From Coniochaeta sp. PMI_546 (Eukaryota; Ascomycota; Sordariomycetes; Coniochaetales; Coniochaetaceae): a DNA stretch of 64,000 bases. Positions 55,016 through 64,000 of the stretch are shown here, in pieces (positions within the stretch are counted from its first letter, which is position 1; every line of letters begins with the position of its first letter). The translations under genes were made by a program, and so were the position numbers. Below the pieces are notes generated by a model. The model was not told the origin of the DNA and did no database searches. It worked only from the letters and a program-made list of their open reading frames with translations. The stretch covers positions 682,001 to 746,000 of the forward strand of contig MU271153.1 in NCBI GenBank assembly GCA_021432605.1. Direction: 5' to 3'.

Positions 55016-56012
55016 GGCTGATGTACAGGTAGATGTCTTAGCAGTATGGATGCCTATATCGTACTTCTATAGCTGTATTCTTGTCTAATGGAGTTAATAT
55101 CGGGTGTCTCGGTTACGGTGCGACGAAGTAGACGCGTGAGTCAGTCAGCTTGGGAGGTTGCGTGACGAGATGGTATGCTTTTTGGAAGGGTCGACGGCTC
55201 TGCTTCACTGAAGGAAGAATTTTATTTTGCAAGAATCGAGGATGTTAATGAACCAAGGCTGCAACGAAGTCGCGGCCACCATCATGAGGTTGCCCTGCGC
55301 GCGGCACCAGCATCCGACATCTTTAGCCGGGCGAGTGACACGATTGTCCATCCTTTTCGCCGCGCGTCGCAAGAGCCGCTCCCGGTACCCGGCAGCGACA
55401 TTTGCAGGATGAATGCTGTATCTGAGACACCAAACGTCGATCGCCTGGACCAGAGAATGCCGTGGCTTGATGTGGATGACACAGGGCCTGTCCAAGTTTT
55501 GATAATGATGATGAGCCTCTTCCACATCGTTTCAGTTATTCACGAATCATATGATGTTGTGCCTATCTCTATACCTAATGGCAACGAGATCGTGAAGTCC
55601 AATCCATCCGAAAAGCACGAGGTGGCTGAGACACACATCCCGTTGAAACCACGTGGAAAGGACGCAGCGGCTCGTCCCGTGCTCTCTCCTCCCATCGTCT
55701 CATCCCTGCACAGATCATGATCTGGCTGTAAGACATGCATAGTTCGATCTACTGTGTTATGCCATTTGCAATGCAAGTCTCAAAGTCAAATCATGATACT
55801 GCTCCCAATGCATAGGAAAGGGTCTGGTGATGGGAATATAATAAATCTTCAAAAACAAGCAAGAAAGATAAACAACTATGGTACACAACGTTACACATCG
55901 CCCTTCTCCTCCAGCATCTCAAGCACTAATGTCATCAACGCTCAACATCACCAAATCACTTACATCATAACCTCGGCCCCGTTACACCCGCTTCATCTTC
56001 CTCTGAATGTCT
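55016..56012. other. intergenic region
   Basis: 1 kb between the hydrolase start and the SAPS gene 3' end. A 181-codon plus-strand frame (55175-55720) and overlapping minus frames lack motifs. The A/T-rich right end (55780-56000) probably belongs to the SAPS 3' UTR. Confidence 0.5.
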
Positions 56013-59000
56013 TCAACTCCTCCCCCTCCGACCAACAATAATCTCCTCCCCATCATCATCATCCGGATCCTCGATACTAGTCCTCCTCTTCGCCTCCACC
56101 GCCCGCTCGACCTTCTTGCCGTCCTCGTCCAAAACCCCCTCGCCCGCATCGGCCTGGAGCTCAAGCGGTTCTTCCGTAATCTCGGGCTCGGCTGTCTCCT
56201 TACCCTTAGCAGGCTCATCCTTCTCCTTCTCCTTCTCCTTTTCCTTCTCCTTGCCACTGCCACCGCCGCTAATCCCGAAGCCCTGGGTGGAGAACGGCCA
56301 CAAGCTCCCGAACGGACTCGCGCTGCTCTTGGTCGATGCAGGATGCAGAGGGAGCGGCTTAACCAGCTCCTTCTCCCTCGCGGGATCGATGCCAGACACA
56401 TTACCAGCGTCCGTCTTCGCCTCTGAACTGCCAGCGGTACCTGCCGAAGAGCCCTCACCAGCAGCCACCTCCGGCATGGCAAAGTCCCCAAACTCCTCGT
56501 CGTCCATGACCTCCTCCGCATCGCCCTCCGAGTCCTCGCTATCATCATCCCGTCCATCGCCGAATCGTTCGGTAGTGCGGCTCGTCTCTCCCCTCCCGCT
56601 GCGCCCCCGTGCGCTCCGCACGACGCCCCGCCACCAGCTGCCCCTATGCCAGCCGGAGCCGGAGCTACGTTCCGCTGCACCCTCGCCACCGTCACTCCCG
56701 CTGTCGCTACCGCTGGCTCCCTCGTCTTCTTCATCGTCCGCAAACGGATCCCTTAGCTCGCGCTCCGGCAGCTCGTGCTCGCGGGTTAGCTCCGGTGCGG
56801 CTTGCAGCATTGTGAACGACGACGACGACGATCCGTTGCTGTCGCCAGTCGAGCCTTCGGAGCCGGCGCCTGTGCCATCTCCGCCTTCCGGAGGGGAGGT
56901 AGAACTTGACGTGGCTGCCTCGGCGGCCTTGTTCTTGTGCATCGCTAGCCGGGCGGCTAGTTGCAGCCGCGCACGGGAGGGAGGAACGTTGAGTGGTGGC
57001 GGTGGCGGAGGCGGTGGAGGGAGCGAGGGTGGTGTTAGGGAGGATGAATTAGATGCGTTGAAGGGGTCAGTATAAGCTCGGAACTGTGAGTGTCACTAGT
57101 CAGCACTTGGCCTTGGTTTTCATAGATGCAGAGACACAAAGAAAGCGCTAGGAGGATCCGGCCATGCAGAAGAGAAGTTTGTGTATGAATGGAAGTGGCG
57201 GGCAGTTTTCGATGCGAAGACCATGCTTTAGAAGGCGTCTGAGATCTTGCCCAGGAGGCATAGTCGGCCGCACACAGTATCCAGGAGCAACTCGCCAGGT
57301 AAGTAGCGTGGGCGGGAGGGGGGCACAGGACAGGTTTAGGAGACGTGAGTTAGGGAAACATGGACCTCGTGAGACGAACAGAACCCCAACCTAGGAAAGA
57401 CTAGTAATGTATACAGAAAACCGCCCTTGACCAAGAGGGAACCATGTGCCGATTTTCCATCTCAACAAACACCACCAGAATGCCCCAACACAGCAGACAA
57501 AGAAAAAGTAGTCCAAGTAACATTACAAGAAAACTTTGACCAAGTTCCAGGTTCCTAGTAGAGGGCGACGCCGAGACAAATGTCCGATGCCATCGGCGAA
57601 TACGCTAGGTCCGACGAAGTCCGGCGATTTGACTGCATATATCGTCATCATCCTGACGATGGTGCTCGACCCAGTTGTCAAGCGAGTTTTTATCCTCTTG
57701 ATTCAGGGCTGCGCCTTCCTCGTTGCCTGGGTCCGGTGACTCAGAGCGTGGGCTTTGGTGCTCGTCCTCAGGCTCCCCCATGGGCGTGTCCTCTGGGCTG
57801 TCCGGCGCGTCCTCCAGACCAGCGCCGATCTCCAGGTGATGTGTGAAGTTGATCTCGTCGATGTCCTCCAGGATGTCGTCATAATCTCCGCCCGGTCCTC
57901 CGTTCGCTCCACTGGGAGCATTGTGTCCAAAGAAAAACCTGTGCGAAAGCTTATGCAAAGGGTAACTAACCTCGTTATTAACATCCTCCTCGTTCTCTTG
58001 TTCCTCGTCCTCGTCCTCGTCGCTGGAGGACCCAAACCCGCTCATCAGACCAGCGCTGACCGCAAACTGGCCGACGCTGGAGCTGCCACCCTCGAGATCC
58101 AAGCCTCCGTTAAGGCCGGCGTCAGCAAGTGCGCTCGAAGTCGTCTGCGAGTTGCCGCCGCCACCAAGGCCCGACAAGCCAATGCTGGAGAGACCTCCCG
58201 CAGACAGACTAGATGCTCCCGCGCGGTTGCTCATGGCTACCTCAGGCCGGACGCCACCTAAGATGGCATTATCACGCTCGCGGGTCTCAGCCAGAGGACC
58301 CTCCACATAGTTGATCCAGTCCGGAGCCATGACGCGGTCCAGAACGATGTCGCTAAGAAGCTCGGGCGGATGGCGTTCGGTGAACTTGACAACTTCCTCG
58401 GCAATCAGCGTGAGGTGACCCATGTACCCCATCCTGGTCTTGGTCTTGGCCTGTGATTCTTCGCTGGCCAGTTGTCCCCTGATGATCTGGGCCGTTATGT
58501 CTGCCGATTCGAAGAGGCTGATGGCGAGGGTCGGGTTGTTTCCACGGTCCATCGGTCCGTTAAAGACCTGCTGGACGATATCGTAGACAACATTGTGGAG
58601 GAAGTTGTTCCACGGGTATTTGAAGAAGAATGACAGGATGGTCGGCACGACTTTGTACTCCACAAACTGTATCTTCAGATAGTCCCCTACAACCGGAGCC
58701 ACCGATTTCTCTTCTGCGGGGGCTTCTGGCTCAGCTGCGTGACCGACGATGATCGAAGCCTCGCCTTGTTCGGTTTCCTTGGCCTCAGCCGTGCTTGGAT
58801 CCTCTGTTGTTTGGGGTTGAGAGGTGTCCTGGGCTCCCTCTTCGATAGTCTTGGACTCAGACCTCTCGGTGGAGCTAGAGAAGAGCGGCGCAGGGGTATC
58901 GTCAGGGTGAGGTGACAACCCACCCAGGTTACCGGAGTCATTGTGTGACTCTGGAGCGTCAACACCCCCAGTTCCCGATGGTGCCCTGCTTGCGAGATCC

Positions 59001-60772
59001 TCCGCTTTCTCAGCATCCGATTTCAAGCCCTCTGTCGACACGTTGGCCGTTTCTGCGGCAGTCGCCTCCGACGCGTTTTTGTCCTCGGCCGCTAGTTCTG
59101 TCGGTTTGGCTTTGGTAGGGGAGAGTGGAGGGACCACTAGGTCCGGGTGTTCAAAACCGCTATTGTCACCTTCCTTCTCAAGCTCCCGAACGTTGAGCCG
59201 CGGGGAGCTGAGGGGCTCGTCGACAAAGTCATCGTCATCTTTATCCAGAAAAGACGAACCAGGTGGGTTGACGGGTGCGTCGGGAAGAGTGGGCAGATCT
59301 GGCATATCCTCCTCGGCTCGTACAAACTCGTCCGACGTGTCTTGGTCGGCAGCGTGCGTGACCTCTTCGAATCCGTCTTCGTCATTCGAAATGTTCATGA
59401 CCTCTAGTTTACGGGCCTCGTCGGGAGGAGCTGAATGCGGGATGCGCATGGTCAAGTCTTCGACTGATGACGGGGCATCCTCACCTCGAGCAGCGTGAAG
59501 CTTACCCTCTGCGCGTAGTCGTTGCCGCTCTGCGTCGCGTGCTGTGATAAGCTCCTCGGCCCCAACTTCATTCAGCAATCCCATGTTGCTGCAGTGCAAC
59601 AGCTCTGCCATCAGCTCGCAGGTCTTGAACCGATCGAAACCGAGAGGTTCTATCTTTCCGCCGAATGTCGAGTTCAGGCGCTCCTTCTGTGCTGGCGCGT
59701 TCATGATAAGGTTCATGAAGTCGGGGACGTGCTCCGCAAAGAGACGCAGTAGGGTGCCGAGGTAGATAGGGTCCCGGCTCGATGGAGTCGCGTTCTGCTC
59801 TGCACCGACGTCCGGGTCGTAGTCAGAGTTGTTCTTCCGAATGACCTCGATAATGATTCCCACGCCCACCGTAAGGGGATTTCCGCCGCCTAGCATGTAC
59901 TGGATTAACTGCTCGACACAGGGCCTCGAGACCAGCTGTCGTGTAAGCTCATTGGGGCCAATACAAGTCTGCTCGTTCTGGGAGGCATTTGCCGAGACAG
60001 TGATGATGGCCTTCATGAAGTCTCCAGCGGATGTCTGCGTTGCCCAGCTATGCTCCGGACCGAGGAATGAAAGCAAAGTGGGCATAACATTCTGCGTGTA
60101 GAGCCATTCGACTATACCCTGCCCACTCTCGGTACGCTCTAGGCTGATGATCTTCAAGAGGAGATCCATGACCATGGGCGAATCGACGTGCTTGATCATA
60201 TCGGCAACAGCGTTGTCGAGAGACTTGAGAAGCTCGACCATTTCCTCCGTCTTTTTATCGAAGAGGGACTCGTTGACTTTGGTGAAGTAGCTGGCCTGCA
60301 GGGGGTCGAGGGGCGCTGGTCGTTTCAAGAACTGCCAGAAGTCTCGAAGGAGATGCTTACTCTCCATCAAAGCCTCGTAGATGGACCAGTTGTCGGACGA
60401 CAGTATCTCGGCAGCGACAAAGGCATACCGGTTCCGCTTCTTCTCCCCCTCTCCTTCCGCACTGCTGTTGGTTGCTCGTGAAGACGCTCTAGAGCGCGTA
60501 GGTTGGAGGGCCAGACCCTTGCCCTTGTCCGACTCATCGTCACTGTCGTCTTCGGGCACGGCAACCGGCTCTAGCTTGGGCGCAACAACATACTCCAGCA
60601 GCTTCGCGAGCACGCTCTGCTCGCGGAGATACTCGACCAACTTCGCATTGTGCTGCTTAAGCTCTTGTATGAGGTCGCTCTCCTCCAGAAGATCTTCGAG
60701 GGTGAAGTCAGGCTTATCTAGGATGGTATCGATGGTGGAGATGTTGGCGTAGCCGCCAAATCTCCAGAACAT
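56013..60772 (-). CDS. SAPS-domain protein, regulatory subunit of Sit4/PP6-type phosphatase
   Basis: Partner of the Sit4 (PP6) catalytic subunit, related to yeast Sap155/185/190, S. pombe Ekc1 and human PPP6R, acting in G1 progression and TOR-linked signalling. The start MFWRFGGYANISTIDTILDK is diagnostic. The SAPS helical repeats are split: about residues 130-430 (YFTKVNESLFDKKTEEMVEL; GNPLTVGVGIIIEVIRKNNS) and about 690-860 (VVPTILSFFFKYPWNNFLHN), separated by some 260 acidic, disordered residues. Exon 1 (60772-57971) ends at an acidic ENEEDVNNE with a GTTAGT donor at 57970. Splicing to CACAG at 57084 (887-nt intron) joins FRAYTDPFNAS, a nine-proline run and an acidic tail, 1290 residues in all. 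Without splicing the frame reads on to a stop at 57605 (1055 residues). The spliced form is preferred because the FRAYTDP exon looks clearly coding. Confidence 0.92.
56218..56262. repeat. CCTTCT/TTCTCC tract encoding a Lys/Glu run
   Basis: Short pyrimidine-rich repeat on the plus strand, encoding KEKEKEKEKEK in the C-terminal tail of the SAPS protein. It is similar in sequence to the larger tract in the DUF3429 gene. Confidence 0.7.
57605..57970 (-). other. alternative 3' coding segment of the SAPS gene (unspliced read-through)
   Basis: If the donor at 57970 is not used, the frame continues for 121 codons of acidic, helix-compatible text (DDILEDIDEINFTHHLEIGA; VEHHRQDDDDICSQIAG) to TAG. Composition is coding-like rather than intron-like. 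It could be an alternative last exon, or coding sequence that became intronic. Confidence 0.5.
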
Positions 60773-62639
60773 GATTGCGGTCGTATTTCGGCGGCTATGT
60801 CAATGCGCTGGCGAGATGACAACGAGGAGGCAAGAGGCAATGAATGTAGATGCGACAGGGTGGATGTTAGGCGGCGAAAGGGCATGCGTCGGATTGGTTG
60901 AAGCAGAAAAAGAGGCGCGATTCGGAGATGATATCGTACTCTGCAAAGAAGCAAGACCTGCCTGTCTATTCGTATGCGTCACGTCTTGGAAGAAAGGGAA
61001 TAAACGAGATGCTGGCTGGAAATCGCCTATGAACGGGGTATCTTGACGTGTCTAGTATCTGGATGGTTTGAGATTAGCAGTGCACCTTGGGTGTGGTGAT
61101 GATGTAAGAAGCCGCGAAATTGTGAGGCAACTGGGCCGACCGGGTCCTTTTGAGATGCCCAACGCAAGTCGCAGCCTCCCAGCGCGATAAGAAGGGCTCG
61201 GAAAGGGTTGGCTCTAGGTCCATCCTTCCGACGCGAGAACGAGAAGCCGGTCACGTCAGGTAACGCAAGGCACAGACAGGATCACGAGACCATGGACAAA
61301 CCGTCAGTCGTACGTACAGAAATTTCCCCCCAATGCCAATGCAGTTACAATAGAAAGCGCAGTCGCGCAGGGAGCTGAGCGTCGAATGACTCGGCTCCGA
61401 GCAGCATCGGTAGTCCGCCGGGGCGAAGGTCTAGTCGGTAAGAGAATGGAGAGACGTGACAGAGAAGCAGGAGAGATATGTGGGAGCTTTGTATATGCCA
61501 GTCAATCAGATATTGTTGGTGACAGCGAGATGGTGGGAGGTTTGGCGGGCGGTCTGTGGATGCGGAATTGAGGTGTGGGAATGTTTCGTTTGCGGCTTCG
61601 AGGTTTCGGTGGCCCGTGCGGCTGCTGCCTCTTTTGCAGCTTTGCAGTGGGCACAGGTCACAGACAGCCGGCTGAACATGATGGATGGAAATACATCAAA
61701 CCCCACCCTCCGCAGCCACCTGAGCGATTCCCCGGTCACGGCACGCGCCTATGTCTAAGGTATCACTTTATCATGGCGCTTGATGAAAGTCATCGTCGGC
61801 CTGGTTTTAATCAATGATGAATCACAAGCCATGCCAGATAACCTAAGGTACTTAAAATTATCACAGTATTCTTGAGTTCCTTTCCATTGGACTCCAAAGC
61901 ACATGTATCATGTCTCACAAGTCTGACAAGCAAATTGCGCCTTCCACTGCAGAACAAAGCCTTTGACGATTTCTCTTCATCCCCGCCACATTTCTCAGTG
62001 GTCCATTTCTCACCCACCCCCAAAAGCCTTCATCCCCGGCCAAGCACGTGCTCTCCCGAGATTACAACATCAGTAGCGCACTTTTAGCAGATATGTGTGT
62101 CATGTGACACCCCTTTTCCATACCGCTTAACAACTCAGGGAACTTATCTGTGTTCTGCGTTCTTGTAGATGTGACCCTTATAATCCCAATTTCCATAGCC
62201 GCAACGTCTGCGATAGAACAGCTTCCTGGTGCAACCACGTGCTCCTCGACGTCTTATGTGCCGAGCAAGACGCTCATCGTCGCGGAGGAAGAAAAGGAGC
62301 GAAGATCATCACTCTCGTACCCTTGCTGACCTTCGGCCACCGATGGTAGCATCCTGAACCAGATCACGCAACATGACGGGCGTCGTGGGCCACAGCCGGA
62401 TGGCGTCGAGGAAGACTGCGCGCGAGAAGCGACGATCGCTCCCTTCTTCAGCTCATCCGGCTAGCAACCCAAAAGGGCGAGAGAACTAGCCATGGCGATA
62501 TTGCAGGCGTCCCTTGCGAATAGCCACTGGTCATTCCGGCATCATTCTCTAGACGTCTAGCGGGACATTTCTTGGCTGCAAAGTTCGTGCCTCGACGGGA
62601 AGAAGGCGCATTCGGGTGAAGAAGTGACACGCGTGGACG
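60773..62639. other. upstream region of SAPS gene and 3' region of the transcription factor gene
   Basis: 1.9 kb without a supported gene. It should contain the SAPS promoter and 5' leader (right of 60772) and the transcription-factor 3' UTR (left of 62640). Confidence 0.5.
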
Positions 62640-64000
62640 TCAGACCATACTCGTGACGATGTTAAGCAACTGACCAAGATTATCAGTCCTTGCGTTCCAG
62701 ATATCCAGCAAATTCGACTTCGAAACGTCATCCAGACTTCGGTTGTGGGCGTCGATGAGCATCCCCATGGTATGCATGCCAGAGTCATACGTGGCGCTGT
62801 AGGCGGTGTACTCCGCCTCCCACTCGGCGCGGGTCCTCGCCTCCCACAATGCCTTGGGGCAAGCGAGGGGGAGGGTTGTGAACTCGTAAAAGGCATCGCA
62901 TCCCTCGATCCCGGTGCTGAGGGATATGCAGCGGCAGATGAGGAAGAAGACGCATGCTGTTCTTCGTCTCGACTCGGCGTAGATCCACTCCTCCCAGGTA
63001 GGTCGGATAATGAATTGGTCGAGCTCGCAGAATCGACCCTGGTGCATGCTCGTGAACCATTTGCATAACATCTTTTTTTGTGGTCGTCAGCAGCGTGCTG
63101 TTTAGAAGAAAGAGTCAGGACGACTGACCTGGTATGTCCTGACTAACTGCTGGTTCAACACGGGTGGATCCTGAGTACCGTCCACAAAACGCATGATCAT
63201 ATAGATCATCTGGGCTTGAATACAGGCCAAGAGGTCCTCTGGAGACATGGTCCTACGCTGTGTTCTTGTTAGCAGGACTATTAGACACATGTGTGGAGAA
63301 CGTCTACCTGTGCGAGGAAGCGCTCATCCTCAGCCTGCACGGTCCGCCAGAGGAACGGCCTGGTTTCTTCGCTGCGGAAGGCGTACATGTGCGCGACGCT
63401 CATGCAGCTGGAAACAGGTTCTGGTAGGCACGGCATGCTATGACAATGCCAGTGTGGATGGATAAATGGAGGCAGCGTCTCTCTTCGCAATACCATCATG
63501 GGGTATGCCCTCAGCCCTTGTATAATCAAGCGTGTGCTGTGTTGAACGACGGCGCTTGACGATCGGATCAGTTGCAGGCTCGGAACCAGCTCGCCTGTGG
63601 TGTAAGACATTGCTTTGTTGAGTTCGGGAGTGAGGATGGTAGGATCTATCGTGACACTGCTGGTCCAGATTGACCATGGTGCTTGTTCCACAGTTCCCAT
63701 CCGTGGTTGAATGGAGGTCGGGGACCACACACAGGAAGGTGAATGCATGTGTCGGACCGGCTGATTCGGCAAGGTCGTGAACGACGAAAGGTTACTGCTA
63801 CCATCATGACTGTCCCTGAATGTTTCGGGGGACAAAACGGCCTGCATCTCCGAGGTCGGTAGAATGTCTTCTAGACTGGCAAGTGTATTCGGGAGAGGGG
63901 ATGCACCAAGGTCTTGTGTGCCCCAGTCAACCGGATGGGCTGAACCGAGCGTGTCGATGCGTCTCTGGTATGCCATTGGCGCAGCTGGTTCGGAGACTTC
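62640..64000 (-). CDS. fungal-specific transcription factor, C-terminal part (5' part beyond window)
   Basis: C-terminal regulatory half of what looks like a Zn2Cys6-type transcription factor. Three exons fit on the minus strand: the open frame from the edge to 63308, then 63257-63129, then 63071-62640. Introns are GTAGAC to CACAG (63307-63258) and GTCAGT to AAAAG (63128-63072), and all joints are phase 0. Characteristic text is MSPEDLLACIQAQMIYMIMR, LVRTYQ joined to MLCKWFTSMH, and EEWIYAESRRRTACVFFLIC, the last a common motif in this group of regulators. The first exon is open at position 64000, so the start and any DNA-binding zinc cluster lie outside the window. The zinc cluster is therefore inferred, not seen. 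Target genes are unknown. Confidence 0.78.

Noticed and set aside
57938-57970. 32-nt micro-intron (GTTAGT to CACAG) in the SAPS gene
   Set aside because: Too short for fungal splicing, and its removal would shift the frame to an early stop.
1-64000. transposons, virus-like elements and CRISPR arrays
   Set aside because: No reverse transcriptase, transposase, integrase or capsid-like text, no long terminal repeats and no regularly spaced repeats were seen. Very degraded fragments in the gene-poor blocks cannot be excluded by eye.

Overview
The window looks like nuclear DNA of a filamentous ascomycete (Pezizomycotina, most likely a Sordariomycete). The reasons are compact genes with few short introns (GTAAGT-type donors, CTAAC-like branch points, CAG/TAG acceptors), dispersed single tRNA genes, one tRNA with a short intron, and typical ascomycete families (DUF3669, fungal-specific transcription factor, SAPS-domain phosphatase regulator, sugar-porter MFS). 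No ribosomal RNA gene, CRISPR array, intact transposon or virus-like element was recognised.

Layout, left to right. 1-2087 (-): Cdc24 Rho-GEF, cut by the left edge. 2.1-5.3 kb: mostly gene-free, with one weak spliced orphan candidate. 5303-8603 (+): F-box/WD40 ubiquitin-ligase adaptor. 9073-9717 (-): Vps60/CHMP5. 10423-11337 (+): NmrA-like oxidoreductase. 12103-12537 (+): small VOC protein. 12965-14733 (-): high-affinity-type hexose transporter behind a long upstream region. 17409-18287 (-): TcmP/LCMT-like methyltransferase, divergent from 18964-20686 (+), the DNA end-repair enzyme Pnk1 (seven exons). 21134-23029 (+): IlvD/EDD dehydratase of the sugar-acid type. 23169 (+): tRNA-Arg. 24419-25684 (-): DUF3429 mitochondrial membrane protein, divergent from 26882-36581 (+), the very large lipid-transfer protein Vps13.

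36.6-44.9 kb is an 8.3-kb stretch with no convincing gene. Then come a conserved fungal Ser/Pro-rich protein (44925-46604, +), tRNA-Gln (with intron) and tRNA-Glu, a small possible mitochondrial protein, a hypothetical ORF, a DUF3669 protein (51006-52403, -), tRNA-Lys, an alpha/beta hydrolase (53686-55015, -), a SAPS-domain regulator of Sit4/PP6-type phosphatase with two possible 3' ends (56013-60772, -), and the C-terminal part of a fungal transcription factor that runs off the right edge.

Most genes are housekeeping: polarity (Cdc24), ubiquitin-mediated turnover (F-box/WD40), endosome and membrane-contact biology (Vps60, Vps13), DNA repair (Pnk1) and phosphatase control (SAPS). Metabolic genes (transporter, IlvD/EDD, VOC, NmrA, methyltransferase, hydrolase) are scattered and do not form an obvious secondary-metabolite cluster. 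The most interesting points are the alternative 3' ends of the SAPS gene, a recurring AGGTACCT palindrome seen only in intergenic DNA, the sugar-acid identity of the IlvD-like enzyme, a PCNA-binding-like motif in Pnk1, and the large gene-poor block. I did not find a clear new multi-gene system.
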